A stretch of DNA of 64,000 nucleotides from Xenophilus sp. L33 (GCF_009765735.1 NZ_LMUW01000007.1:1-64000); one strand, 5' to 3'; shown: positions 45,482-55,391, counted from the first letter of the stretch. Notes: generated by a model not told the origin, from the letters alone. Translations and numbers: made by a program.

Positions 45482-46077
45482 AATTCGTTCGATTCCTGCT
45501 GGCGTCCGTCGCCTTCGTGGTGCTGACCTGCCTGGTCTACTGGATCCACATCGCCTACTTCCGGGTCAACGTGGTGTTCTACAGCGCGATGCTCGACGGC
45601 GCGATCGCCGCGGTCCTGATGGGCCTGGTCCTGCTGCTGTTCCGGCCGATGCGCATCTTCAACGGTTTCGAGCGGCTGCTGATGCTGTGTGTGTGGGTGC
45701 TGACGGCCTACGCCCTGTCGATCTCGGTCCCGACGGTGCTCGACCGTTCGCTCTCGTTCTACATCCTCGAGAAGCTGCAGCAGCGCGGCGGCGGCATCCG
45801 GGAAGACCGGTTCGCCGACGTGTTCACGAAGGAATACGTGAAGGAGGAGCGGCTGGTCGACGTCCGCCTGACCGAGCAGCTCCAGTCGGGAACGATCCGG
45901 ATCGTGAACGGCTGCGTGCTCCTCACGCCCAAGGGCGACCGGCTGGCCGCCTTCAGCCGCTTCTTCCGCTTGAACCTGCTGCCCAAGCAACGCCTGCTGA
46001 TGGGCGAGTACACGGACGACCTCACCGATCCGTTCCGGCACAGCCCGGCTTCGATGGACTACACGTGCAAGGAATGA
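45478..46077 (+). CDS. small membrane protein, third member of the Gtr-like operon
   Basis: 199 residues with three or four membrane helices (LLASVAFVVLTCLVYWI, AAVLMGLVLLLF and LLMLCVWVLTAYAL) and a soluble C-terminal half that begins near LEKLQQRGGG. I do not recognise a domain. In phage and Shigella Gtr systems the third gene is a serotype-specific glycosyltransferase of about 400-500 residues; this protein is much shorter and has no obvious transferase motif, so its role is open. Coupled by ATGA overlap to the GtrA gene. Confidence 0.75.
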   Translation: MKFVRFLLASVAFVVLTCLVYWIHIAYFRVNVVFYSAMLDGAIAAVLMGLVLLLFRPMRIFNGFERLLMLCVWVLTAYALSISVPTVLDRSLSFYILEKLQQRGGGIREDRFADVFTKEYVKEERLVDVRLTEQLQSGTIRIVNGCVLLTPKGDRLAAFSRFFRLNLLPKQRLLMGEYTDDLTDPFRHSPASMDYTCKE

Positions 46078-46089
46078 CCCCGGTCTGAG

Positions 46090-46920
46090 TCAGTCCGACA
46101 GGCCGGCCCGCGCCAGTTCGACGTCCAGCCGCTCTCGCGCATCCGCCGGCTTCAGGTGCGCCGCCTTCTCATACAGGCGGGTGGCTTCGGCCATGCGCGA
46201 GTCGCCGTGCAGCATCAGCAGCGCCCGGGCGTATTCCATCATCGCGCTGGCCGAATGCGGGTTGAGCCGCAGGCCGCGCTCGAACAGCGCGATCGCGGTG
46301 TCGGCTCGCGCGCCGTAGGTCATGCGCGCCACCAGCGGCCCGACTTTGTCGATCACTTCCGCGTGGAAAGCGCCGAGCGCGACATGGCCGTCCGGATGAT
46401 GCGGCTGCAGTGCGATGACCCGCTCCAGCGCGGCCTTCACCCGATTGCCGAGGCCTTGGGCGAGCGCCCGCGCCACGCTGATGCCCTGGCTGTAGCGGCC
46501 GAGCGCGAAGGCCTGCCAATAGAGCGCATGGCAGTTCTCGGGCTCGGCGGCGGCCAGGGCGGCCGCCCGATCGCCCACCTGCCTGAAGAGGGCCCGTCGA
46601 ACCGCGTCACGCGGTTCGAGGTAGTTGGCGTAGATGGCCGTGGCCTGGTTGGCGAGCCCGAGGCCCGGCTTGCCGAGCGACAGCGCCAGGGCGACCGCCT
46701 GCTCGAATTCGCCGCTGTGATAGAGCGCCCAGCCTTCGGCCAACGCGCCCACTGCGAGCGGCGGAACGCCCTGGCCGGCATGCAATCGCGGCCAGTGCTG
46801 CTGCAGGTCCGCGGCCGCGAAGCGGGGCGTGTCCTCGTACGGCAGTCGAACCCATTGCCCCGCGGCCGTGGATGCCCCGGGCGACAGGAGCGTGACCGGT
46901 TGGGATTGCGGTGGGGTCAT
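46090..46920 (-). CDS. tetratricopeptide-repeat protein
   Basis: 276 residues of helical repeats; the C-terminal ones are recognisable TPRs (TAIALFERGLRLNPHSASAMMEYARALLML then ATRLYEKAAHLKPADA). No signal peptide and no catalytic motif. It probably acts as a scaffold. It starts 15 bases downstream of the TetR-type regulator on the same strand, so one operon is likely. It converges on the Gtr-like trio with 12 bases between. Confidence 0.85.
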   Translation of the reverse strand: MTPPQSQPVTLLSPGASTAAGQWVRLPYEDTPRFAAADLQQHWPRLHAGQGVPPLAVGALAEGWALYHSGEFEQAVALALSLGKPGLGLANQATAIYANYLEPRDAVRRALFRQVGDRAAALAAAEPENCHALYWQAFALGRYSQGISVARALAQGLGNRVKAALERVIALQPHHPDGHVALGAFHAEVIDKVGPLVARMTYGARADTAIALFERGLRLNPHSASAMMEYARALLMLHGDSRMAEATRLYEKAAHLKPADARERLDVELARAGLSD

Positions 46921-46935
46921 GCAGCAGCGGGGGTT

Positions 46936-47610
46936 TCAGGCCGGGACGGGTTGCTCGTCCCCAGCATAAGCGCTGCTGAGCGCGAGCAGGTGATGGCGCT
47001 GCGCGGTGGCCAGGTAGGGCGCGAGCAGGTGCAGCGTGTGGTGCGCGCCGCGCAGCAGCGCACCTTGCGCGTGCGCCGGCTCCAGCGCCTCGCGCGGATT
47101 GCGGACGTATTCGTAGCTGAGCCAGTAGGTCAGGACCACGACCATGCTCTGGGCGAGCGTGTCGACCTCGCGGCTGTCGATGTCGAGATGTCCTGCTCGG
47201 CCCAGGCCGGCGATCAGCGCGCGAATGGCGCGGGCCTTGTTCTGCAGCACCAGCTGGAACTGGTGCTCGATGTGCCGGTTCTTGCTCAGCAGGTCGTTGA
47301 GGTCGCGGTAGAGGAAGCGGTAGCGCCAGATCAGCTCGAACAGGCTGTGCATGAAGAACCAGGCGTCCTCGACGTCGTGCACGCCTTCGCTGGCGTGCAG
47401 GAGCTCGAGCAGCTCGGCCTCGTAGCCCTCGTAGAGCCGGTTGATCAGCTCGTCCTTGGCGGGATAGTGGTAGTAGAGATTGCCGGGGCTGATGTTCAGT
47501 TCGCCGGCCACCAGCGTGGTCGAGACGTTCGGCTCCCCGAAGCGGTTGAACAGGTCCAGCGCGGCTTCGAGGATGCGTTGCGCAGTGCGGCGTGGCGCCT
47601 TCTTGGCCAT
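46936..47610 (-). CDS. TetR-family transcriptional regulator
   Basis: 224 residues. Residues 8-55 form the DNA-binding domain: RTAQRILEAALDLFNRFG, STTLVAGELNISPGNLYYHY and PAKDELINRLYEGYE. The large C-terminal ligand domain fits the family in length. It precedes the TPR gene and follows the phasin gene with 108 bases between. A GTGG-GGA-CCAC near-palindrome (47635-47645) lies in its upstream region and could be its own operator. Confidence 0.9.
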   Translation of the reverse strand: MAKKAPRRTAQRILEAALDLFNRFGEPNVSTTLVAGELNISPGNLYYHYPAKDELINRLYEGYEAELLELLHASEGVHDVEDAWFFMHSLFELIWRYRFLYRDLNDLLSKNRHIEHQFQLVLQNKARAIRALIAGLGRAGHLDIDSREVDTLAQSMVVVLTYWLSYEYVRNPREALEPAHAQGALLRGAHHTLHLLAPYLATAQRHHLLALSSAYAGDEQPVPA

Positions 47611-47617
47611 GACGTAG

Positions 47618-47672
47618 CCCCGGTTTGTCTCTTTGTGGGGACCACTCTAGCGCAATCCGGTGAAAACCGGGG
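47618..47672. promoter_or_regulatory. inverted repeats upstream of the TetR gene
   Basis: CCCCGGTTT (47618-47626) and AAACCGGGG (47664-47672) are exact reverse complements; between them lies GTGGGGACCAC (47635-47645), arms GTGG/CCAC. These could be TetR binding sites; the outer pair may instead form a hairpin at the end of the phasin transcript. Confidence 0.3.
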
Positions 47673-47718
47673 AGCGGGGGCGACCGGGGCGCAGCCGGCC
47701 GGCCTCGCCGCCGAAGCT

Positions 47719-48216
47719 TCAGTCGTCTTCGCTCTTGCGGCGTTGCGACGAACGCGCCGGCGCATCGGCGGACTTGCGCGGCCCGGTCTTGCGGGCTGCT
47801 TCGCCGCGGGGCGCCGGGCCGCCGCCGTCGCGCTGCCGCAGCGCTTCTTCCAGCGCATCGACCCGGGCCTGGAGCGCCGCCATGTCCTGCGCCGACGGCA
47901 CGCCCAGCTTCTCGAGCGCTCGGGCGACCCGGTCCTCGAAGATGTTCTCGAGCTTGCCCCAGCCGCCGGCCGCCCGGGTGCCGAACTCGCTGGCGAAGCC
48001 CTGCATGCGGGCCTGCGCCTGGGCCAGGGTCTCCTCGGCGGCCTGCTGGGTCTTCTTCTGGACGCCGGCACCGTCCTTGACCAACGCTTCGAAGGCCTTG
48101 CTGCCTTCCTGCTGCATCTTGGCGAAGGCGCCGAGGCCGGCCAGCCAGATCTGCTGGGCGGAGTCCTTGATGCGGTCGGAGGCGGCGGAGTCGTTGGGGG
48201 GCGGCTGCTTTTCCAT
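47719..48216 (-). CDS. phasin-family polyhydroxyalkanoate granule protein
   Basis: 165 residues. The amphipathic block IWLAGLGAFAKMQQEGSKAFE, then VQKKTQQAAEETLAQAQA and a coiled segment (MAALQARVDALEEALRQR) fit PhaF/PhaI-like phasins, and the Lys/Arg/Ala-rich C-terminus resembles the DNA-binding tail of PhaF. It should coat PHA granules. GAGG lies close before the ATG. No PHA synthase is in the window. Confidence 0.85.
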   Translation of the reverse strand: MEKQPPPNDSAASDRIKDSAQQIWLAGLGAFAKMQQEGSKAFEALVKDGAGVQKKTQQAAEETLAQAQARMQGFASEFGTRAAGGWGKLENIFEDRVARALEKLGVPSAQDMAALQARVDALEEALRQRDGGGPAPRGEAARKTGPRKSADAPARSSQRRKSEDD

Positions 48217-48316
48217 GGGGACCTCGTCTGTATGAAACAGCTGGAAATGTAGGCCAGCCGCGCGTCGCTGGTTAGGGACGGCCGCCCAATGTCGACCATG
48301 CCGGCTTCCTCGTCGT

Positions 48317-50047
48317 TCAGATGTCGTGCCGCTTGAACAGCGAGCGGATGTCGACGCTGGCCTTCTCCGCTATCGGCATCGCCGGCCTCGCCTGCGGGGC
48401 CTGGGCGAGAGTCTGCCCGGCGCCGCGATGCGACCACTCGGCCGCGACCAAAGCCAGCGACAGCAGGCCCACCGCCGCCAGGCCGAGCAAGGCGGGTCGC
48501 AGCCGGCTTCGTTGTGGCACGCCCTCGACGGCTTCGATGCGCAGGCCTTCGAGATGGAAGCCGAGCAGGCGCTCGTCGTCGCCGATCCCGCATTCGCGCA
48601 TGCTGCGCGGCGTGCCGATGTCGAAGTCCACGACCAGCACCTTTCGTGAGGTGGCTGGCGGCAGCGCGAAGGTCCAGCGTCCGCGGACGCCTCGCACGGG
48701 ATGGGTCTCGTCGCCGATGCGGATGCGCACCTGGGGCTTGCGGCGACCGTCTCCCTCGAAGGCGTGGCCGTCGATCGTGACGCGCAGGGGCGTGTCACCG
48801 GCTTCCGGCGGCAGCGGAACGAGGAGTTGCGCCCGGCCGCCGACGGTCCATCTGCCGCCCGCGTCGCCGGCGCTCCAGCCGAATGCGAGCCAAGCGGGCG
48901 CGGCCGGCCCGTCGTGCAGCAGGCCGCCTTCATCGGCGAACGCGGTCCGCGCCGGCGGCAGGCCGGGATTGGCTGCATCCAGGCCCCAACGCACCCGGAA
49001 GGCACGGTCGAGCGCATCCAGGGGCACATGGGCCTCGATGCGCGGCGGCACGTCGTCGAAGCCACACACAGCGGAGAGGGCCCCGAGCGACAGCACTTCG
49101 GGGCCGACGACGATCCAGTTCGAGCAGGCGGCGGGCAGAAGGCGCGGGTTGTCGCGGTCGGGTTTCAGGAGCGGCAGGCCTTCCTTCAGGAAGAACTTCG
49201 CCTCGCGCATCGCGCCCGAGGTCAGGCCGGTGACGAAGCGCAGGTTGTCGGCGCTGAGCAGCGCGTAGATGTTGGCGTCCGTCCAGACCGCGTTCGGCAC
49301 GCCGGCCGCGAATTCCTCGAGCAGGCGCAGGTCCGGCTCGTAGGGATGCGGCTTGATGACCAGCAGGTCGACCTTGCTGGCCAGGACGCGCGCCGCCTCC
49401 AGCGCTTCGACCGGCCGCGCGACGCGGCCGTCGCACACCAGCGCGAGGTCGATGGCGCACTGGCCGCAGAAGAGGCCGATGCTGAGGCCCGGATCGAAGA
49501 GATGCCGGTCGCCGTGGCGGCCGAAGAAGGCGCGGATGGCGGTCGCCTCGTCCCAGAACACTTCATCATCGACTCGGCAGGCCTGCAGCACCGCCTCGAT
49601 GCGGCGATCGTTGGTGCGCATCTGGAGGGCGAGATGCGTGGCGAAGCGCTGCGGCGCGACCTCGACGTCGATGAAGCGGACGCCGGCGCGGTCCAGCCAA
49701 TGAAGCATGGCGGGGGTCATGCCCCAGCCGATGACCAGTGTCTTGGGGGCAAGCGTCGGCAGCAGACCGGCGTCGACGATCGGCGCGAAGTCGGCGATGC
49801 AGCTTCGGGCCCAGCCGGCGGCGCTGGCAGTCAGCCCAAGCGCGCGCATCATGGCGCCGACGTTGAGGCCTTTGCCGTTCTCCGAGTCGGCGGCCAGTTC
49901 GCGACAGCGCAGGCCCAGGCGCCGGAGCGGGATGTCGAAGGCGCTGCGGAGAAAGCGCCGATTGGCCGAGTGGGAGTGCAAGAAGTTGTCGGACGAGCGA
50001 AAGAAATCGTCGAGGAAGACGATGTCGTCGAAACGCGAGTTCTGCAT
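48317..50047 (-). CDS. putative capsule/polysaccharide biosynthesis protein with C-terminal membrane anchor
   Basis: 576 residues. DLLVIKPHPYEPDLRLLEEF and the preceding TLVIGWGMTPAML recall the KpsC/KpsS-like glycosyltransferases that bear a KPHP signature; FLTxGLxSG-type residues follow (LRFVTGLTSGAMREA). Residues about 395-500 look like a beta-sandwich, and one membrane helix (LLGLAAVGLLSLALVAAEW) lies near 520-538 with a short tail. No signal peptide. The combination is unusual. It lies upstream of the phasin gene and downstream of a large membrane protein on the same strand; together with 50150 it may serve the adjacent polysaccharide locus. Confidence 0.65.
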   Translation of the reverse strand: MQNSRFDDIVFLDDFFRSSDNFLHSHSANRRFLRSAFDIPLRRLGLRCRELAADSENGKGLNVGAMMRALGLTASAAGWARSCIADFAPIVDAGLLPTLAPKTLVIGWGMTPAMLHWLDRAGVRFIDVEVAPQRFATHLALQMRTNDRRIEAVLQACRVDDEVFWDEATAIRAFFGRHGDRHLFDPGLSIGLFCGQCAIDLALVCDGRVARPVEALEAARVLASKVDLLVIKPHPYEPDLRLLEEFAAGVPNAVWTDANIYALLSADNLRFVTGLTSGAMREAKFFLKEGLPLLKPDRDNPRLLPAACSNWIVVGPEVLSLGALSAVCGFDDVPPRIEAHVPLDALDRAFRVRWGLDAANPGLPPARTAFADEGGLLHDGPAAPAWLAFGWSAGDAGGRWTVGGRAQLLVPLPPEAGDTPLRVTIDGHAFEGDGRRKPQVRIRIGDETHPVRGVRGRWTFALPPATSRKVLVVDFDIGTPRSMRECGIGDDERLLGFHLEGLRIEAVEGVPQRSRLRPALLGLAAVGLLSLALVAAEWSHRGAGQTLAQAPQARPAMPIAEKASVDIRSLFKRHDI

Positions 50048-50149
50048 GGGAGCACCCCGAAAGTCGGCCGCTCTAGGACGGCGCCGGACAAGATATCACT
50101 GGGAGCAGAGAGGGTCCGGTGGGGTTTCAGGCTTTACCGGAACTTCACG

Positions 50150-52219
50150 TCATCGCAACCCGTCAGGCGTCTTGACGGTGATCGGCAAACGCGCGTCGCG
50201 CATGCCCAGGTCGTGCAGCCAGGCCTGTCCCTCCGCGACCAGCGAGAACTGAAGCTCGTAGTCGCCAGGCTCGACAGGCGCGGGAATCGTGAGTCGGAGT
50301 GTTTCCTCGGCGTCCGGCGGGAGCGACAGATAGACGTCGTAGCGTCCGTCCCAGCTCGGCGGCGCGCCGAAGCCGGCCGGCGCAGGCTGGCGCACGAAGC
50401 GCCACGTCACTCGCAACGGATTGCCGGTGCGCGACAGCCAATGCAGAGTCGACGCGCTGGCGTTGCGCACGTTCAATTGCACGGCCAGCGCGTCGGGCAT
50501 CTGTGCGGTCAGGCGGGCATCGAGCCGGATGTTGCCGGCGACGGCCGTGTCGATCGGCGTCGCTGCTGCATCGGTGGCCAGATGGCGGAACTCGCAGCCG
50601 CCGCGGGCGAACCAGCGCGTTCGCGTCAGCAGGCCTTCGGCCGTGAGTCCGGCGGCTCGGAGCGTTGTGACGGGCAGGGCCTGGATCCGCGCAACCGGCG
50701 GGGTGCAGGCGAGTGACGGCACATAGCCCGGCGGCGCGTTGCCGGAGTAGCCGTTCAGGGTCGGCCGTTTCGCGTCCTGCGCGAACATCATGCCGTCGAG
50801 TTCGGACAGGAAAAACGGATCCTCCGGTCGTCCCGTGACGTAGACGACCACATTGGCGTCGAGGGTCGCGGGGACCATCGCTGCCGCGATGGGCGCGATC
50901 CGGGCGCGCCATTCGGCGATCGTCGCCCGGATCGGCTGGTAGGCCAACGTCTCCAGTGCCAGCGCCGCGACCACCGCAATGGCCGCCAGCGATCGCCGGC
51001 CGCGCAGCGGTCCCAGCGTCTGGATGCCGATCGCAGCCAGGATCGCGATCGGGATCGTCATGACCAGCACCACGCGGCTGACCGCCCGGATCGACGAGAT
51101 GCCGGGCAGGCCCATCATCAGGCGATAGACGGAGTGGTCGTCGATGCACAGGGTCACTCCGACCAGGACCGCCAGCGTCACGCTCGACATCGCCATCAGC
51201 CGCCGGTTCGGCGCCGCGACCGGGCTTCGCGCGCGCCACAGCGCCCACGCGCACAGCAGGAGCGGCACGAAGCCGAAGAACATCTGGTGTTCGTTGCGCG
51301 CCGGCAGGGCGACCGCGCGCGACAACCAGCGATAGGCACTGACGTTGTCCGCCAGCAGGTAGCTTCCTGGCCTGGGCACCATGACCATGATGTCGTTCGC
51401 CGCGCGGGAGAGGCCGTTCTCGCGGCTCACGAGCTGGTACTTCAGGAGCAGCATCGCCGTGACCCCGGCGCTGACGGCGATGAGCATGGCCTGGATGGCG
51501 ACAGATGCGGAGCCAGTCGTGCGCGGAACAACCTCCGGGAGCGGCGCCTCCGGTCTGCACGCCGGAATCAACATCGCCAGTGCCGTTGCGGCCAGCAGGT
51601 ACGCCAGAAAGACACCGAGGTAGATCGAGCAGAGAAATTGCAGTGCGCCCCAGACCGCCAGCCGCGCCAGCGCTCCGAGCCGCGGCCGCTGCATGAATTC
51701 GAGGAAGGCCAGGTAGGCGAACGGCAGGGCGAACCGGTAATTGAGCTGCGCATGGCCTTCCTGCGCCAGCACCGGCAGCGAGAAGGTGAAGATGAAGGCG
51801 GCGACGGCGGCCGCGAACGAGTCGAACCGCAGCGTGCGCATGGCGACGAACATGGCGCCGAAGTTCAAGAGGGTGCCAACCGCGAACCAGGCATCGAAGG
51901 CCGGCTCGCGCCCGAGGCCCAGCCCACGAAACAGCACGTAGATCGCACCGGAGCCGAAGTGGTTGTCGCTGAACGCCAGCGCGTTCCTGATGGGGTAGAA
52001 AAAGGGTGGCGACCAGAGCGAAGAGGCGTCACCGCGCACCCATTGATTCAGGTGTTCCAGGATCACGCTGTTGAAGCGCGCGTCGCCGACATCGCCCGGT
52101 ACCGAAGAGAAGTTGTCGGTCGCGCGCAGCAGGTAGCAGGTGATCCCGACGGCAAGCAGGATCCAGGGTGCCAGGCGCGTCCATGCGGAAGACGCTGTCG
52201 TTCGGGTCTCGAATGTCAC
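50150..52219 (-). CDS. large multi-pass membrane protein, GT-C/YfhO-like
   Basis: About 689 residues from GTG 52219; the frame is open 246 bases further upstream but that part does not look like protein. The first 430 residues hold about ten membrane helices, starting with RLAPWILLAVGITCYLL; a periplasmic loop has the acidic pair region SVPGDVGDARFNSVILEH, typical of GT-C transferases. The last 230 residues are soluble with a beta-sandwich. It probably transfers a lipid-linked sugar or flips it; no close family known to me. It is divergent from rfbB across 289 bases. Confidence 0.72.
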   Translation of the reverse strand: MTFETRTTASSAWTRLAPWILLAVGITCYLLRATDNFSSVPGDVGDARFNSVILEHLNQWVRGDASSLWSPPFFYPIRNALAFSDNHFGSGAIYVLFRGLGLGREPAFDAWFAVGTLLNFGAMFVAMRTLRFDSFAAAVAAFIFTFSLPVLAQEGHAQLNYRFALPFAYLAFLEFMQRPRLGALARLAVWGALQFLCSIYLGVFLAYLLAATALAMLIPACRPEAPLPEVVPRTTGSASVAIQAMLIAVSAGVTAMLLLKYQLVSRENGLSRAANDIMVMVPRPGSYLLADNVSAYRWLSRAVALPARNEHQMFFGFVPLLLCAWALWRARSPVAAPNRRLMAMSSVTLAVLVGVTLCIDDHSVYRLMMGLPGISSIRAVSRVVLVMTIPIAILAAIGIQTLGPLRGRRSLAAIAVVAALALETLAYQPIRATIAEWRARIAPIAAAMVPATLDANVVVYVTGRPEDPFFLSELDGMMFAQDAKRPTLNGYSGNAPPGYVPSLACTPPVARIQALPVTTLRAAGLTAEGLLTRTRWFARGGCEFRHLATDAAATPIDTAVAGNIRLDARLTAQMPDALAVQLNVRNASASTLHWLSRTGNPLRVTWRFVRQPAPAGFGAPPSWDGRYDVYLSLPPDAEETLRLTIPAPVEPGDYELQFSLVAEGQAWLHDLGMRDARLPITVKTPDGLR

Positions 52220-52442
52220 TGGCAGGTGGGGTCCGTGGAGAAACTGGGTGGTCGTCGAAGGTCGCGAGTCTCCTCGCCCTTCGCCGCCAAGAAAAACGCA
52301 TCGCACGGGACAGGCACGGAGCGGGCCGTCGGCGACCTGTACGCCCTGACGCCGCTTTCCGATGTGGACGCCGGGCGCCGGAATCGTATTGTGCCGCACC
52401 GAATCGACGCCACCGGCAAGCGGATCCGCCCGGTTTGGCCGA

Positions 52443-52451
52443 TGGGATAAT
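52443..52451 (+). promoter_or_regulatory. extended -10 box ahead of the rml operon
   Basis: TGGGATAAT carries the TGn of an extended -10 promoter and the hexamer GATAAT (52446-52451). No -35 is clear. Initiation near 52458 would leave a leader of about 50 bases before rfbB, whose ATG has GGAGGG upstream. Confidence 0.35.
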
Positions 52452-52508
52452 CGGCGGTTGGGCAAGCTTCGGCAGGCCAGCTTTTCTCAGACCGATTCGG
52501 AGGGATTC

Positions 52509-53591
52509 ATGATCTTGGTTACCGGCGGCGCCGGCTTCATCGGCGCGAACTTCGTGCTCGACTGGCTGGCCGGGAGCGAGGAGGCGGTCGTCAATCTCGA
52601 CAAGCTCACCTACGCCGGCAATCTCGAGACCTTGAAGTCGCTGGACGGCAATCCGGGCCACCACTTCGTCCAGGGCGACATCGGCGACAGCGCGCTGGTC
52701 GATCGGCTGCTGGCCCAGCACCGTCCGCGTGCGGTCGTCAATTTCGCGGCGGAGTCGCACGTCGACCGTTCGATCCATGGCCCCGAGGATTTCGTGCAGA
52801 CCAACGTGTTGGGCACCTTCCGCTTGCTGGAGTCGGTGCGCGGCTACTGGAGCACCCTGCCTGCGGGCGAGAAGTCGGCCTTCCGCTTCCTGCACGTCTC
52901 CACCGACGAGGTCTACGGCTCGTTGTCCGCCACCGACCCGGCCTTCACCGAAGACAACAAGTACGAGCCCAACAGCCCCTATTCGGCCAGCAAGGCCGCC
53001 AGCGACCACCTGGTCCGCGCCTGGCACCACACCTACGGCCTGCCGGTGCTGACCACCAACTGCTCGAACAACTACGGGCCGTTCCATTTCCCCGAGAAGC
53101 TGATCCCGCTGATGATCGTCAACGCGCTGGCCGGCAAGCCGCTGCCTGTCTATGGCGACGGCATGCAGGTGCGCGACTGGCTCTACGTCAAGGACCACTG
53201 CAGCGCGATCCGCCGCGTGCTTGAGGCCGGCCGGCTCGGCGAGACCTACAACGTCGGCGGCTGGAACGAGAAGCCCAACATCGAGATCGTCAACACCGTC
53301 TGCGCGCTGCTCGACGAGCTGCGCCCGCGCGCAGACGGCAAGCGCTACAGCGAGCAGATCAGCTACGTGACCGACCGCCCGGGCCACGACCGCCGCTACG
53401 CCATCGACGCTCGCAAGCTCGAGCGCGAACTGGGCTGGAAGCCGGCCGAGACCTTCGACACCGGCATCCGCAAGACCGTGGAGTGGTACCTCGCCAACGG
53501 CGAATGGGTCCGCAACGTTCAAAGCGGCGCGTATCGCGAATGGGTCGCCAGGCAATACGACGGCGAGCCCTCGGGCAAGGGGGCGGCATGA
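52509..53591 (+). CDS. rfbB: dTDP-glucose 4,6-dehydratase (RmlB)
   Basis: 360 residues. NAD-binding [15 protein letters not shown] at the N-terminus; catalytic STDEVYG with Asp-Glu, and [10 protein letters not shown] with Tyr-x3-Lys; the sugar-nucleotide segments [15 protein letters not shown] and [15 protein letters not shown] are characteristic. It forms dTDP-4-keto-6-deoxyglucose, the branch point of the locus. A GGAGGG box fixes the start at 52509. The stop overlaps rfbD by ATGA. First gene of rmlBDAC. Confidence 0.97.
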   Translation: MILVTGGAGFIGANFVLDWLAGSEEAVVNLDKLTYAGNLETLKSLDGNPGHHFVQGDIGDSALVDRLLAQHRPRAVVNFAAESHVDRSIHGPEDFVQTNVLGTFRLLESVRGYWSTLPAGEKSAFRFLHVSTDEVYGSLSATDPAFTEDNKYEPNSPYSASKAASDHLVRAWHHTYGLPVLTTNCSNNYGPFHFPEKLIPLMIVNALAGKPLPVYGDGMQVRDWLYVKDHCSAIRRVLEAGRLGETYNVGGWNEKPNIEIVNTVCALLDELRPRADGKRYSEQISYVTDRPGHDRRYAIDARKLERELGWKPAETFDTGIRKTVEWYLANGEWVRNVQSGAYREWVARQYDGEPSGKGAA

Positions 53592-54478
53592 AGCTGCTGC
53601 TGCTCGGCAAGGGCGGACAGGTCGGCTGGGAATTGCAGCGCAGCCTGGCGCCGCTCGGCGAGCTGGTGGCCCTGGACTTCGACAGCACCGAACTGCACGC
53701 GGACTTCAGCCAGCCGGAACGACTGGCCGAGACGGTGCGCGTCGTGCGGCCGGACATGATCGTCAACGCCGCGGCGCACACCGCGGTCGACAAGGCCGAG
53801 AGCGAGCCCGAGCTGGCCCGCAAGCTCAACGCGACATCACCCGGCGTGGTGGCCCAGGCAGCGGCCGAGATCGGTGCGCTGATGGTGCACTACTCGACCG
53901 ACTACGTCTTCGACGGCAGCGGCAGCCGGCCCTGGCGCGAGGCCGATGCCACCGGCCCGCTCAGCGTCTACGGCCGCACCAAGCTCGAAGGCGAACGGCT
54001 GGTGGCCGAGCATTGCCCGAGGCACCTGATCTTCCGCACCAGCTGGGTCTACGCGGCGCGCGGCGGCAACTTCGCCAAGACGATGCTGCGCCTGGCGAAA
54101 GAGCGCGACCGCTTGACCGTGATCGACGACCAGTTCGGCGCGCCGACCGGTGCCGAACTGCTGGCCGACGTCACGGCGCATGCGATCCGAGCGACGCTCG
54201 CCGACGGCGGCAAGACCGGCCTCTTCCACCTGGTGGCGGGCGGCGAGACCTCGTGGCACGGCTATGCGCGCTTCGTCATCGAAGAGGCGCTGAAGGCCGG
54301 CGTCGATCTCAAGGCTTCGCCGGACACTGTCGACGCTGTGCCGACCAGCGCCTTCCCGACCCCGGCCACGCGGCCGCACAACTCGCGGCTCGACACGTCG
54401 AAGCTGCAAACGACCTTCGGATTGGTGCTGCCGCCTTGGCAGGCCGGCGTCGCGCGCATGCTGCGCGAGACGCTCTGA
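53588..54478 (+). CDS. rfbD: dTDP-4-dehydrorhamnose reductase (RmlD)
   Basis: 296 residues. N-terminal [14 protein letters not shown] binds [29 protein letters not shown] and the catalytic YGRTKLEGE follow; [19 protein letters not shown] and DDQFGAPT are the RmlD blocks. It reduces dTDP-4-keto-L-rhamnose to dTDP-L-rhamnose. Translation is coupled to rfbB by ATGA; rfbA begins 22 bases after the stop. Confidence 0.97.
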   Translation: MKLLLLGKGGQVGWELQRSLAPLGELVALDFDSTELHADFSQPERLAETVRVVRPDMIVNAAAHTAVDKAESEPELARKLNATSPGVVAQAAAEIGALMVHYSTDYVFDGSGSRPWREADATGPLSVYGRTKLEGERLVAEHCPRHLIFRTSWVYAARGGNFAKTMLRLAKERDRLTVIDDQFGAPTGAELLADVTAHAIRATLADGGKTGLFHLVAGGETSWHGYARFVIEEALKAGVDLKASPDTVDAVPTSAFPTPATRPHNSRLDTSKLQTTFGLVLPPWQAGVARMLRETL

Positions 54479-54500
54479 ACACGAGACAACGAGACGACAC

Positions 54501-55391
54501 ATGACGACCCAACGCAAAGGCATCATCCTGGCCGGCGGCTCGGGCACGCGGCTGCATCCGGCCACGCTGGCCATGAGCAAGCAGCTGCTGCCGGTGTACG
54601 ACAAGCCGATGATCTACTATCCGCTGAGCACGCTGATGCTCGGCGGCATGCGAGACATCCTCGTCATCAGCACGCCGCAGGACACGCCGCGCTTCCAGCA
54701 GTTGTTGGGCGACGGCAGCCAGTGGGGCATCAACCTGCAATACGCGGTGCAGCCGAGCCCGGACGGCCTGGCGCAGGCCTTCATCATCGGCGACAAGTTC
54801 ATCGGCGACGCGCCGAGCGCGCTGGTGCTGGGCGACAACATCTTCTACGGCCACGACCTGGTCAACCTGCTGACAGCGGCCGACGTGAAGCAAAGCGGCG
54901 CCACCGTCTTCGCCTATCACGTGCAGGATCCGGAACGCTATGGCGTGGTGGACTTCGATGCCAAGGGCAAGGCCAGCAGCATCGAGGAGAAGCCGCTCAA
55001 GCCGAAGAGCAGCTACGCGGTCACCGGCCTCTACTTCTACGACAACGAGGTCATCGATATCGCCAAGGCGGTCAAGCCCAGCGCACGCGGCGAGCTGGAG
55101 ATCACGGCGGTGAACCAGGCGTATCTCGACCGCGGGCAACTCAACGTGCAGATCATGCAGCGCGGCTATGCGTGGCTCGACACCGGCACGCACGAGAGCC
55201 TGCTCGAAGCGGGGCAGTTCATCGCGACGCTGGAGCATCGGCAGGGGCTCAAGATCGCGTGTCCGGAAGAGATCGCCTGGCGGAATGGCTTCATCGACAA
55301 GGAACAATTGGCCAAACTCGCCAAGCCGCTCGAGAAGAGCGGCTATGGAAAATATCTGAATCAATTGCTCAGCGAGAACATCCGATCATGA
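54501..55391 (+). CDS. rfbA: glucose-1-phosphate thymidylyltransferase (RmlA)
   Basis: 296 residues. [17 protein letters not shown] is the nucleotidyl-transfer loop; [26 protein letters not shown] and [10 protein letters not shown] (catalytic Asp) follow, with [18 protein letters not shown] and [15 protein letters not shown] towards the end. It makes dTDP-glucose from dTTP and glucose 1-phosphate. Its stop overlaps rfbC by ATGA. It is the last gene of the operon with the high GC of the chromosome. Confidence 0.97.
   Translation: MTTQRKGIILAGGSGTRLHPATLAMSKQLLPVYDKPMIYYPLSTLMLGGMRDILVISTPQDTPRFQQLLGDGSQWGINLQYAVQPSPDGLAQAFIIGDKFIGDAPSALVLGDNIFYGHDLVNLLTAADVKQSGATVFAYHVQDPERYGVVDFDAKGKASSIEEKPLKPKSSYAVTGLYFYDNEVIDIAKAVKPSARGELEITAVNQAYLDRGQLNVQIMQRGYAWLDTGTHESLLEAGQFIATLEHRQGLKIACPEEIAWRNGFIDKEQLAKLAKPLEKSGYGKYLNQLLSENIRS

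Noticed and set aside
52220-52465. Upstream extension of the 50150 membrane protein
   Set aside because: The extension is Arg/Pro-rich, lacks a good start and would fill the only space available for two divergent promoters.
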